Source: Brachionus plicatilis
Taxonomy: Eukaryota > Rotifera > Eurotatoria > Ploima > Brachionidae
DNA length: 19,683 nucleotides
NCBI GenBank assembly: GCA_010279815.1
Contig: QEOQ01000486.1
Coordinates: 576,119-595,801, forward strand
Direction of reading: 5' to 3'
Positions 1 through 8,618 of the stretch are shown in pieces. Both the position numbers and the translations under genes were made by a program. Every line of letters starts with the position of its first letter. The first letter of the stretch is position 1. The notes beneath the pieces were generated by a model. The model was not told where the DNA came from, ran no database searches, and worked only from the letters and a program-made list of their open reading frames with translations.

Positions 1-223
1 CTTGAATAAGTTGTTATCATTATGCAAAACAAGGTAGAAGATACTTAGCAAATAATGTTCTTAGTTGTTCCTAACAATTCAAGCATTAATTTTTTTTTAA
101 GAATTGAAAATATTTAATGTGCAAAGGTCTTAAAGGTATATAATTTTAATTAGGTAAAAAAAATCCAATGGTAATAAAAAAGATAGTTTGAAAATTAAAA
201 ATTTTATTATTTTATTATTAAAA
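1..223. other. AT-rich 5' flank of the glycosyltransferase gene
   Basis: No reading frame of interest is visible. The stretch is A/T-rich with homopolymer runs and leads into the ATG at 224. A TATATAA lies at 137-143, and a pyrimidine-poor TTAATTAG at 145-152 could serve as a splice or trans-splice acceptor, but nothing confirms either use. An in-frame TTG at 188 precedes the ATG and is not a credible eukaryotic start. Confidence 0.5.
137..143 (+). promoter_or_regulatory. Possible TATA box of the glycosyltransferase gene
   Basis: TATATAA lies about 80 bases before the ATG at 224, a spacing compatible with a core promoter and a short 5' UTR. In DNA this AT-rich such a match is expected often by chance, so this is only a candidate. 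Confidence 0.2.
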
Positions 224-1543
224 ATGGAAAAAAAAAAAGCTTTCATAATACCTTTTCCTCAACATGGTCACATCAATCCAATGCTATCAATGACCAGAGA
301 ACTGGTACAAAATCATCATTTTGACGTCACTTTTTACGGATTAGAAGACAGAAGAGAAGCAATTGAGAGTACCGGTGCTACATACCGTGAATTTAAACAT
401 TTTAACATGAACAAACATCTCGACATGCCTGACATTATCGATATATTTAAGTACCAACTAAAAGTGTCGCACCAAGAATTACCATGTTTGTTTGAAGATT
501 GCATACGAGAGCAGCCCGATGTGATCATTTATGATTTCATGTCATTGTATGGAAAATTTTTGCTTAATTTGGTGCGCAAAAAAAAATGCCTCAAGAGACC
601 AATTGGTGTTTGTTTTACTCCAACATTCGCCATAAAGCCTGGCGTTTTTCCCACCAGTAAAGAGTGGTCAGAAGCTATGGGATTAAATTTTTGGAGCATT
701 TTTCGATTCATTTGGCTTTTTGTTCTGCAAATTACACTGAGTGCAAAATTTCGTCTTAACATTTGGAACACGATGAAATTTTTTGCTGAAACCGATGATC
801 TAAATTTAATTGGAATAAGTCCTGAATTTCAGCCAAAGAGAGAATTTTTTGGCAATGAACTCAAATTTGTTGGTCACTCTGCATCAGATACAATGCGAAA
901 GGCTAAAGTAATAAGCGATGAGAAATTGAGAGAATTTTTGGACTCAACTGATTTGCTCAATCCGAGCTTTGATCCTGGCAGAAAAAAAGAAAAAATTCTT
1001 ATTTTTGCTTCTCTAGGAACAGTTTTTAATGATTTTAAGTCTGTTTTTGACAAAATTTTAGAATCATTTTCACTATTTGAGAGCGAAAATCCATCACTAG
1101 AAAGTCGTTTGGTAGTGTCTGTTGGCCACAAGGTGTTTGAACAATATAAAGATTTTAAAATACAGAAAAACGTCTTGATATCACCACACGTTCCTCAAAT
1201 TAACGTGTTGGAAAAAGCTAGTCTTTTTATAACTCATTGTGGCATGGGTAGCACTAATGAAGCTATTCATTTCGCTGTTCCAGTAATTTGTATTCCAATG
1301 GCAGCTGATCAACCATTCGTAGCAAAGAGATTGTGTGATGATCTTAATTTGGGCTTAAGATTTGATCCATTTGAATTTACGCCATGTCAATTAAAAGAAG
1401 CTATGGTCAAAGTTTTAAATGATCCATCTTATCATCAACGAATCTTGGAGTTTTCCAAAATTTTGAATAAGTATAATGGAGGAAAAATTGCTGCTGAAGA
1501 AATAGATGGGTTTCTTACAGAAAATAGAAAAAAACAAGACTAA
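224..1543 (+). CDS. MGT-type UDP-glycosyltransferase (GT1 family), bacterial-like and cytosolic
   Basis: The 439-residue protein should move a sugar from a UDP-sugar to a small lipophilic acceptor (GT1, GT-B fold). Seen: the N-terminal GHINP motif with the likely catalytic His at residue 16; the supporting Asp near 104 in IIYDFMS; EFQP at 201-204, a hallmark of the macrolide-glycosyltransferase subgroup; SLGT at 263-266; and the C-terminal donor-binding block from His338 (HCGMGS) to Asp362-Gln363. It is complete and intronless. Animal UGTs are usually about 500-530 residues with a signal peptide and a C-terminal membrane helix; this one has neither, so it is inferred to be cytosolic. The start is the ATG at 224, because the longer frame opens only with a TTG at 188. 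The gene is convergent with the receptor gene at 2446-3909. Bacterial-type GT1 genes in mites and bdelloid rotifers are explained by horizontal transfer, and a similar origin is plausible here. The acceptor is unknown. Confidence 0.93.
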   Translation: MEKKKAFIIPFPQHGHINPMLSMTRELVQNHHFDVTFYGLEDRREAIESTGATYREFKHFNMNKHLDMPDIIDIFKYQLKVSHQELPCLFEDCIREQPDVIIYDFMSLYGKFLLNLVRKKKCLKRPIGVCFTPTFAIKPGVFPTSKEWSEAMGLNFWSIFRFIWLFVLQITLSAKFRLNIWNTMKFFAETDDLNLIGISPEFQPKREFFGNELKFVGHSASDTMRKAKVISDEKLREFLDSTDLLNPSFDPGRKKEKILIFASLGTVFNDFKSVFDKILESFSLFESENPSLESRLVVSVGHKVFEQYKDFKIQKNVLISPHVPQINVLEKASLFITHCGMGSTNEAIHFAVPVICIPMAADQPFVAKRLCDDLNLGLRFDPFEFTPCQLKEAMVKVLNDPSYHQRILEFSKILNKYNGGKIAAEEIDGFLTENRKKQD

Positions 1544-1644
1544 ATTTCCATTTTTTGTTTTTTTTTCTAATTTAAGCTTGTAGACAAAAAATATAATAGT
1601 TGTTTCCCGATACATAAATAATAATAATTCTTATTTAAATTTAA

Positions 1645-1650
1645 AATAAA
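1645..1650 (+). terminator. Candidate poly(A) signal AATAAA for the glycosyltransferase gene
   Basis: This is the first clean AATAAA, about 100 bases after the TAA at 1541-1543. A variant AATATA lies closer, near 1589. Chance matches are common at this base composition. Confidence 0.3.
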
Positions 1651-1819
1651 ATTAAATTTAGATTTTATTCTTCTATGATTTAGGAAAAATTATTTTTTTA
1701 AAAATTTCTGTTTATTATCATCTTTTTTAAGATTACAAATAAAAATTTCTTCGAAAATTTATTTTTAACATATTTTTGACCGCTCTTTTTAAGAATGGGG
1801 ACTAAAAATCACCAAAATA

Positions 1820-1866
1820 AAATGGTAGTGGTAGCAGTAATTAATGCTGCGTCGCTATAGCAGCTA
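1820..1866 (-). mobile_element. Very short 3'-tail stub of a CR1-like LINE
   Basis: On the minus strand this reads GCTGCTATAGC (1854-1864), then about 30 bases ending in CTACCACTACCA. LINE copy C has the same order: GCTGCTACAGC near the ORF end, then a tail ending in ACTACTACTACC. The match is short (10 of 11 bases plus a similar trinucleotide tail). It is best read as an extremely 5'-truncated insertion of the same family, with chance as a real alternative. Confidence 0.3.
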
Positions 1867-2201
1867 AATTTTTTCTTTTTGAAATGAAAAAGCAATCATG
1901 CAATCAAATAAATAATCATGAGCAAGACGAAAACTTCTAATTTTGTTTATTATTTAAAAAAAAATCTTAGGTCATTTACTATTATTTGCAAATACTGCTA
2001 AGAAAAATTATGATGAATAATACAAGTTATGCAAAATTAGCGATTTTTTTTTCAAATAATTTTAGTTAAATATTTAGTAATTTTAGTTAAAAAATAATAA
2101 ATCGCCTTGTTTTATTAATAAAGGCTATTTTCCTATTTTTTTAATTAGAATAAAACAAAAAACATATTTGATAGAAAATTTATTTTTCGTTTATTTTTTT
2201 C

Positions 2202-2217
2202 AAATTACGCGTAATTT
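2202..2217. repeat. 16-bp perfect palindrome centred on ACGCGT
   Basis: AAATTACGCGTAATTT equals its own reverse complement. It contains a CpG-containing core (ACGCGT) in a region otherwise almost free of G and C. Confidence 0.8.
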
Positions 2218-2292
2218 TCAGTTTTTTCTGAATTTATTTTTATAAACGCACTGGCCCATTATTTTCTTTTTTTAATTGTATAAGTATTTTGA

Positions 2293-2310
2293 AAAATTTT
2301 GCAAAATTTT
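2293..2310. repeat. 18-bp perfect palindrome AAAATTTT-GC-AAAATTTT
   Basis: The two AAAATTTT arms flank a GC centre and the whole is self-complementary. It sits a few bases before the TTACG cluster. Simple A/T arms make a chance origin possible. Confidence 0.7.
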
Positions 2311-2325
2311 ACACGTAATTTACGC

Positions 2326-2386
2326 CGTAAAAAAGTGATAATGAATTACGACACAATTTGTCTAATTTACGTATCGCTTTTTTACG
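2326..2386. repeat. 15-bp inverted repeat with a 31-bp loop, rich in TTACG/CGTAA
   Basis: The left arm CGTAAAAAAGTGATA (2326-2340) and right arm TATCGCTTTTTTACG (2372-2386) pair at 14 of 15 positions. The loop adds further TTACG copies. This could be a remnant of a small transposon end or a structured element in the 3' flank of the receptor gene. No target duplication was found. Confidence 0.6.
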
Positions 2387-2433
2387 ACGAAAAACATTTT
2401 TTAAAAAAGAAACTTGAATTTTGAATACTTATT

Positions 2434-2450
2434 TTTATTGAAAATTTATT
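2434..2450 (-). terminator. Poly(A) signals at the 3' end of the receptor gene
   Basis: On the minus strand an AATAAA (2445-2450) overlaps the TAA stop, and a second AATAAA (2434-2439) follows within a few bases. This would give a very short 3' UTR, which is normal in compact AT-rich genomes. Confidence 0.4.
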
Positions 2451-3909
2451 TATAAAAGTACATGTTTTGTCTAAAAGAATTTTTTCCATTCAAATTTCTG
2501 TCTTGATATTGCCTATGAAAAAAATGTTGGTCATTTTTGGGCGCACCAATTAAGCTTCTTGATTGTTTATTGACTTTGAAAATGTTCCAAAATTTCTGCC
2601 TGAATCTTGCCCCGGTAAAATAATAAACAAAAAAATTCAAAGAATGATTTAAGTACATTAATATTCCAGTAAACTTCTGTGCAATACTCAGCCATTCGTA
2701 GTTTCTGACCGGATCGGCCGACTTTTCGATCATGATCGTTATTCTATTCAAAAAAATATACAATAACATAACCGGCAGGGTCAAAATAAGAAACATAAAT
2801 GACACACAAAGAAGAGTGAATGTTATTTTTTTGCCAAACAATTTTGTATTTTCAGCTTGATTTGACAAGTGAGCAAAATTGGAACAAACAATACTGCGGC
2901 TTTTGCTGCAAGTATTGTACGACAAATCTCGCGAATGCGACCTTTGAGTCAAGCTGGCCATTTCGACTTTGCTCGAATCGTCCGACTTCATCTTGGACAC
3001 ATAGACAAAGTACTTGTACTTCTGAGTTTTGGATATGTTCATAATAATGGTAAAATTAACAAACACTATGACACAAAATGGTATCAGGCAATAAAAAAGT
3101 TTGTCTATTATTGGCCACAATTGTTTGAAAGCTTCGCCAGACACAAATTGGCACTCGTAGCTGGCAGCTATTTTCATGTCTTTGAGAATTGGCTGAATTA
3201 GACTTCTGTGCAGATTTATTAGAAAGTGCTCAACAGGTACCAGACTCATGGTCCAAAATAAATGCAAATTAACCATTGAAAAAAATAAGAGTAAAAGTAA
3301 ACAAGTTTTTCTGAATGATTTTCTATTGGTAAGCTTTGCGGCTTCAATTGGGGAATAGATGGCAACCAAACGAAGCAGGCATGCCACAACAATCAGACTT
3401 GAGCTCAGGTGACTGCACAAAAATGCCAAAAATGTGAACAATTTGCAGGCAATTTGATTTGAATTTTTTAAATTCAAAGAATTCAAATCGACTATCCAGT
3501 CGTTTAGGAGGCCAAAATACAAAACTCCAATGTCAAAAATGGACAATATTGCCAAATAAAAATAAATTGCTATTAGGCCATTTCGTTGCATTTGGCTTTT
3601 GGACACCTTGGCCAAACTGAAATCATTAAGTTGACCATTTGAGTTGTCACACAAATTTGCGCTCAAATACGCAAAATTACACAGCTTGAATGTCTTTATG
3701 AATTTAATAAGATTAAATCGAAATTTGAACTGAGTCAATTGAATGAAAATGACCAAGGAGATGATGTTTGTTATCGAGCCGAGAAAAATTATAGCAGGCT
3801 GACAGTAGAGGGACAAAATTTGGTAAATTGAGCTCGATTTGTGTGGAGTTCTTGTGGTATGTCTTTTGAGCTCGTGGAATAAAATTTCGATATTAAAACT
3901 TTTATTCAT
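2446..3909 (-). CDS. Class A (rhodopsin-like) GPCR, probable neuropeptide-type receptor
   Basis: The 487-residue seven-helix receptor is most like invertebrate peptide (FMRFamide-receptor-like) GPCRs; its ligand is unknown. Seen, with rough residue positions: TM1 36-58 with Asn48; TM2 113-136 with Asp126; TM3 154-182, where Cys155 likely pairs with Cys253 in loop 2; TM4 201-225; TM5 265-292 with Pro277; TM6 361-387 with Pro379; TM7 406-430 followed by an amphipathic GARFRQKF helix 8. TM7 carries NFFVY in place of NPxxY. The DRY triad reads L-R-L, keeping only the arginine (Arg180). TM6 lacks the CWxP tryptophan. Loop 1 is about 54 residues, far above the usual 6-12, and may hide an unspliced intron (see 3617-3682). 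The third intracellular loop is Ser/Lys-rich, suiting kinase regulation. The ATG at 3909 is the only in-frame start before TM1. There is no obvious signal peptide. It plausibly acts at the plasma membrane. Confidence 0.85.
   Translation of the reverse strand: MNKSFNIEILFHELKRHTTRTPHKSSSIYQILSLYCQPAIIFLGSITNIISLVIFIQLTQFKFRFNLIKFIKTFKLCNFAYLSANLCDNSNGQLNDFSLAKVSKSQMQRNGLIAIYFYLAILSIFDIGVLYFGLLNDWIVDLNSLNLKNSNQIACKLFTFLAFLCSHLSSSLIVVACLLRLVAIYSPIEAAKLTNRKSFRKTCLLLLLFFSMVNLHLFWTMSLVPVEHFLINLHRSLIQPILKDMKIAASYECQFVSGEAFKQLWPIIDKLFYCLIPFCVIVFVNFTIIMNISKTQKYKYFVYVSKMKSDDSSKVEMASLTQRSHSRDLSYNTCSKSRSIVCSNFAHLSNQAENTKLFGKKITFTLLCVSFMFLILTLPVMLLYIFLNRITIMIEKSADPVRNYEWLSIAQKFTGILMYLNHSLNFFVYYFTGARFRQKFWNIFKVNKQSRSLIGAPKNDQHFFHRQYQDRNLNGKNSFRQNMYFYK
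3617..3682 (-). other. Candidate in-frame intron inside receptor loop 1
   Basis: On the minus strand this 66-base stretch begins GTGTAA and ends with a good acceptor, GATTTCAG. Removing it keeps the frame and deletes about 22 residues of the over-long loop between TM1 and TM2. A second donor, GTTCAA at 3730, with the same acceptor gives a 114-base in-frame alternative and a near-normal loop. Neither donor is a strong consensus, and the region is open without splicing, so this is an inference from loop length and the acceptor. Confidence 0.3.
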
Positions 3910-5180
3910 TTTGAAATCTAAAAAAATGTTTTGCTGGTATTAATATTTAGATTAATAGGGTGCAATGATGACATCAGTAGTTTATCTCTTAAAACCTAAT
4001 ATGACATTTTAATTATTCTCAAGTCTCTACATGATTACAAAGATTTAGTTCACGAAAAAAATAATTGATTTTTTTATCGTGATTTAAAAGAATTTTAAAT
4101 CTCAAACCACGCTAATTAAACCAGAAGATGTTATCCGTCAATTTTTTAACTCAAGGAAGTTGATGAATAGAATATCTTCAAGAAGAACGATACATCGCAT
4201 AATTTGGTTTATTTATTCCAATTAAATTCTCATTGCTGAAAACTGCATCCCAATTCACTGTATCCATATTTAAATTAAATTTTATCAATTTTTAAAATTC
4301 ATCCTCAATGTTTTGCATTAAATCAAGGGAAAAATTTTAGAAACTTAAAATATTTAAAAAAAAATGGACATTAAATGCTAATCTGGAAAAAAATTTATGA
4401 TCATTTTTGATCAAATGCCTATAAATACAGCTAAGATAAATTTTCTTATATGTTTTGGTATATTCAAAGAATTAAAATTTTAATAATAATAATAATTTCT
4501 TTGTCTAATTAAGGTATTTTTTTTTTACCAAAAAAATGCTATGCTTCTAAAATATATTTATATGCCTACAAAAATTTTTTCAACATTACAAATATTATTT
4601 AATATAAAAAGTCACTTATGCTCTTAAAGACATTTGAAAAATAATTGAATTCAAAAGTGATAAAGAATTTTCAATTCGATTTTGATCAATTTAATGTACT
4701 CAATATATGTATGAAGAGGGTAAAGTAAAATAAAGCTAAATGGCAATTTAGCACCTGCGCATCTAAAAATTTCTAATAATATTTAGAAAATTTAATAATA
4801 ATAGAAATTAATTGAAAAATTTGCAAATTTATTCTAGCATTTAGCAGTCAAGACTAAGCTGATCCAAATCGGTTTTAGATTTAAAACTATTGGTTTCAAA
4901 AAGAAGCGGGGTTGTAACCGAAGGTAAAAGACTGGTACGAAAAGAATATAAATTAGAATTAAAAAACAACATTTTGTACATTAACATATCTATTAAGCTG
5001 ATAAATTAACTTATTCAATAAATGTATTATTGCTTAATTGTATATTTTTTGGAGAAAAAAAAAGTTAGCCTAATTTATTTATTTATTTAAATTCAAATTA
5101 ACCTCCATAAGGAGAAGTAAAGTAAAAAATAAAAAATTGAAATTTTGCATAAAAATAAAAAGAAATTAAAATTAAATAAC
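3910..5180. other. AT-rich intergenic region, no gene seen
   Basis: This is the 5' flank of the receptor gene (minus strand) up to LINE copy A. It holds A/T homopolymers and a (TAA)n microsatellite at about 4481-4496. A somewhat more complex patch near 4850-4950 is frame-interrupted and matches nothing I recognise. Confidence 0.6.
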
Positions 5181-5243
5181 CATGACTTAAAATGGAACGT
5201 CCAAATACGAAACTGAATAGCAAAAGCAAACAAAATATTAGCC

Positions 5244-5780
5244 ATGATTAGGAAAGCATTTAAATTCCGAGAAAAAAATAATATCAAGCTTCTTTATACA
5301 TCGTTGGTGAGACCGCACTTAGATTACGCTATTAGCACTTGGTGTCCGTATCTCGAGAAAGACGTTATCGAACTAGAAAAGGTGCAGAGAAGAGCCACAA
5401 AACTTATTTCAGGGCTTAAAAACCTTGACTATGCGCAACGTTTAAAAGAACTTGGACTTAGTGATCTAAAAACAAGGAGACTACGAGGAGATCTAATTCA
5501 AATGTACAAATTGGCAAACAATCTAGAGAAAGTGAATTTTGTAAATGGACTTGAAATCGGTTATGAATCAAGCTACAATTTAAGAAGGCACAGAAAATCA
5601 ATGCATCGAGAGCAAGTTAGGAATTGTTTACCAATATTTAACTTTTTTGTTAATAGGGTTGTGAACGATTGGAACAGTCTGCCGGTGGATGTGGTCGAAG
5701 CAAGAAGTTTGAACTGTTTCAAATCGAAACTTGACAAGTGGCTCTTTGAAAATCGCGAAGTATCTGCTACAGCTCAGTAG
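5244..5780 (+). pseudogene. LINE reverse transcriptase, C-terminal fragment (copy A)
   Basis: The 178-residue open frame is the C-terminal end of a CR1/jockey-superfamily polymerase. It carries the family's conserved blocks: LYTSLVRPHLDYA near residue 17, LEKVQRRATKLI near 44, RLRGDLIQMYKL near 79, and an NFFVNRVVNDWNSLP block near 132. The fingers and palm domains (including the catalytic YxDD) and the endonuclease are missing, so it cannot be active. The frame continues upstream through a single TGA (5214-5216) to about 5181, and the ATG at 5244 is an internal methionine, not a start. Nearly full openness suggests it is younger than copies B and C. Confidence 0.85.
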
Positions 5781-5784
5781 AGCT
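5764..5784 (+). other. LINE 3' recognition module: conserved motif plus hairpin (copy A)
   Basis: CTGCTACAGCTC (5764-5775) recurs at the same place in LINE copies B and C. Here it leads directly into a perfect 5-bp hairpin, AGCTC (5771-5775) / GAGCT (5780-5784), with a four-base loop. CR1/L2-type elements are thought to use such 3' structures for template recognition by their own polymerase; that role is inferred here. Confidence 0.5.
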
Positions 5785-5835
5785 TATTGCTTGAATCTTA
5801 TTCAAGTTGTAGATTATTTTTACTACTACTACTAA

Positions 5836-8045
5836 ATACAAATAAAAATTAGGAAAAGGAAAAAAAAAGAAAATAAAAAGAAACGTTTATTGATAAATTC
5901 TCTTCTGGACCAGAAGATGTGAATTGTTTTAATTTAGTTTTATTAATTCATTTAGAAGTTTTTGATAAGTTTTGAATCTTAAGTTATTCAAACAAAGCTC
6001 TATAGAATCCGAGATTCCATCAATAATACAAAAATGCCTAATAATTATTTTAATTATGAATTTCTGTGAATATTAAAGAAATTTAATTTTTTGAAAAAAA
6101 GCCAAAATCAATTTTTATATTGATTTATATTAGATCAAAAGCTTTATACAAAATCCAAGACTATTGATTTCATAAATAGTCTTAGAAATCGAATTGATGC
6201 TAGCTTATCTTAACAAAATTTTGAAAACTGCAGACACTTAAGCATATTAAATTTTTAACTCAAATATGTTATTTTCTAAATTTAAATTTAACTATTAAAT
6301 TTCTGACTCCAATTGGTTATATTCTATGAGATGGAAATTATTATTAATTAATTAATTATATTAGCAGAGAATTAGGAAAAAATAGAACATTAATTAATTG
6401 AATTTTTAAAAATCTTCTTATTATTTAATAGTCAACCTAGCAAATAAAGCTCTACATACCTTTATATGATTGATAAATTCGAAATTTTTTTAATCTGACT
6501 AGATCAATTGAATTGAAAGCTAAAAATAAAGTTTTACCATAAGTAATTAGAAAAAATAATGACACTCATATGAATATGCAATATTCAGATCAATAGATTT
6601 ATCATAATGCTACTAAGTAAAAAAAAAGGAATTTTTACTTTTAATTTATTTAATCTAAATAGTTGAAGTCAGCACAAAGTCCTTGAGATTGAAAATTTTT
6701 TTTTTGGATGTATTTGTGCATGAAAAAATGACAAAATGGGATAATAATTTATTTTTTAATTTTCTGACAGATTCAATCCGAATCGATTTGAAAAATTGGT
6801 TTTAATTGTATACAATTGGATTCAATAAAATAGTAATTAATCATGATCGGATGAAAAAAATTAAAAAGATAATTATTTTTGTTTTTTGTACACGTGCTTG
6901 CTTTTATCAACAATTGAAATAAAATAATTTCAAAATAAATTGTTAAAGAAAAATTTGATATTTTTCTAAAAAATGGTCCCTTAAAAAATCGATTAAGTCA
7001 ATGTTTTTAATTAATTGGTAGATTATGTTTTCTGTTTTTTAATTTTAAATGTATTTACCAATTTAAAAAGTAAATAATTTTATTAAAATTTATTCTTTGC
7101 TCTGAATCTTGTCGGTTTCAAAACAAAACAAAACAAGCAAACATCTTTCTTCTTTCAAATTTTGTTCCTTTAACAACATGAAAAATTAATTAATTTAAGA
7201 TCGGCTTTTTATTAAGATGTTTTAGTCTGTTAATTTTCTATTTAATTGCAGAAAAAAAACTTTTTTTTTTAATTTTCAAACTTTATACTCGAAAGAAACG
7301 AATAATAAAGTCATTATTTTGAATTCTTTATTCTGCTGTTAATTGTTAAAATTTAATACCGTAAAAACGTAAATGATCAAAAAAAATGCTTTTGAATTTT
7401 TCTGTGATGACTAATTCCACCTAACATCATTGATCACCTTTTCATTACACATCTGATAACAGGGGTTAAGATCTAAAAAAAGTACTTATTTAATTTAAGT
7501 GTAGCTAATAAATCGGTTTTAAAAATTAATTTAAACAAATATTTCTGCATACCCTTGAAATTGTTGCTGAATGAAGAAGAAAAATTATTAAAATTTAAAA
7601 GATCTTAGTTAATTTCGAATCATCTAGACCCAATTTTTTAAAAAATAATAGTAAAATAAAAATATTTATCTTTGAATTTAAATGATAGCAATTTTCAGTC
7701 CTTGATCCTTTGCTTTTTTTGGTCTTTATTAATGACCTTCCAATAAGTCCCAGTAGAATTGGTTAAAAGTCTAAATGGTTAAAAAAAAATTTACTAAAAT
7801 CGACGGTAAAATTTGAGATTTATGTTGCATTAAATTCAAGAATTTCGCAAAAAAAATAATTAAAATAAACATATTTTTTTATTAGTAATGAGTACAATTT
7901 TTAACGAAATCAACCAATTTCTCATATAAAAAGAAACCGAAGAACTCGAAAAAAAACTTTGTGATTGTCAAGTAAGCCAGCATATTTAAAAATTGGATGT
8001 AGAAATCGTTCAGGTTCTTTTGGGTATTTTTCGCAATGCCACATT
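5836..8045. other. AT-rich region, no gene seen
   Basis: About 2.2 kb of A/T-rich sequence with short direct TTAA repeats (6338-6359) and homopolymer runs. No open frame shows coding character. The minus-strand frame at 7882-8124 is partly antisense to LINE copy B. LINE similarity may begin a little before 8046 but cannot be followed with confidence. Confidence 0.6.
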
Positions 8046-8221
8046 TGGAATGCTCATTAAGTGCGTGGCGAACCAGTGGCGAAGAAAGTAATTCAATTGC
8101 TGGAGACTGATAAAAAGAGAGCAATTAAACTGGTTAAAAGTATCAGGCACTCACCTTACGAGGAGAGACTGAAAAAAGGTTGGCTTGATAAGTTTGGCGA
8201 CTAGGAAAGATAGAGCTGACT
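8046..8221 (+). pseudogene. LINE reverse-transcriptase fragment, upstream part of copy B
   Basis: In the frame starting with the TGG at 8046, the translation follows the W-x-x-x landmark of the LVRPHLDYA block, reads through a TAA at 8058, and then gives a good match to the LEKVQRRATKL...YEERL segment (8088-8177). A frameshift near 8178 moves the match to the next frame, which reads an LGLxxLATR-like stretch up to about 8221. Compared with copy A it has one stop and one frameshift in under 180 bases. Confidence 0.7.
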
Positions 8222-8428
8222 AACGAAAATAAACTATCTAGCTCACTTTTTGTTAATAGTACATCTGGAAGTGTTAGAGGTCATAGTGGTGCATGTTTAA
8301 ACAGCTCTTCAATGTTGGTACAAGTCAAGACTTTTGCTTTTGGCAAACTTTGCAGCTCCCTAAATAAAAGCAAAGGAATATTTATTGTGTAAAAAATATT
8401 AATTTCCGGGAGATCCGGGAGTCGAAGA

Positions 8429-8614
8429 TATGAATTAAGGAGAAAAAGCTATTGTCTAACGTGTGAACATGTAAAGAATTGTCTTCCTAGATTTAACTTT
8501 TTTACAATTAGAGTCGTGAATGGATGGAACAAACTCCCGGAAGATGTGGTAAATGCAAATAACCTGAATAGTTTTAAAGCGAAGCTTGATGTTTGGATGT
8601 CGAAACAAAAATAA
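8429..8614 (+). pseudogene. LINE reverse-transcriptase C-terminal end, downstream part of copy B
   Basis: A 61-residue open stretch runs up to the TAA at 8612-8614. It aligns with copy A from its NLRRHRKS segment to the ORF end: LRRKS, then NCLPRFNFF, then RVVNGWNKLPEDVV and SFKAKLDVW. About half the residues match copy A, so the two are related but not recent sister copies. The polymerase core is absent. Confidence 0.75.
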
Positions 8615-8618
8615 GCGA

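Larger units (their letters stand above)
1544..2445. other. Convergent intergenic region, AT-rich, with palindromes
   Basis: The stretch lies between the 3' ends of two tail-to-tail genes. No coding frame is apparent. It contains a probable LINE tail stub (1820-1866) and, from about 2200 to 2390, an unusual concentration of TTACG/CGTAA motifs, two perfect palindromes and a longer inverted repeat, listed separately. Confidence 0.6.
5181..5835 (+). mobile_element. 5'-truncated CR1/jockey-type LINE, copy A
   Basis: Coding similarity to the LINE reverse-transcriptase thumb starts with DLKW at about 5184, is broken by an in-frame TGA at 5214-5216, and then runs open to 5780. The ORF end is followed by a hairpin and a (CTA)n tail at about 5821-5835. 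Only the last fifth or so of a full element is present, as is typical of target-primed reverse transcription. No clear target duplication is visible, which is usual for this clade. Confidence 0.85.

Noticed and set aside
334..1131. Three minus-strand frames antisense to the glycosyltransferase
   Set aside because: They overlap a complete, motif-rich plus-strand gene and have no recognisable motif; they are shadows of its codons.
224..1543. The glycosyltransferase as bacterial contamination
   Set aside because: It shares the base composition of its surroundings and sits on the same stretch as an animal-type receptor and LINEs, so it appears to be part of this genome.
2820..3201. Two plus-strand frames inside the receptor gene
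   Set aside because: They are antisense to the third loop and TM5 region of a well-supported GPCR and carry no motif.
5093..5287. 64-residue minus-strand frame before LINE A
   Set aside because: It is Phe/Leu-rich, low in complexity and overlaps the LINE A 5' end in antisense.
7882..8124. 80-residue minus-strand frame
   Set aside because: It is partly antisense to LINE copy B and otherwise Phe/Lys/Asn-rich; the plus strand explains the coding-like part.
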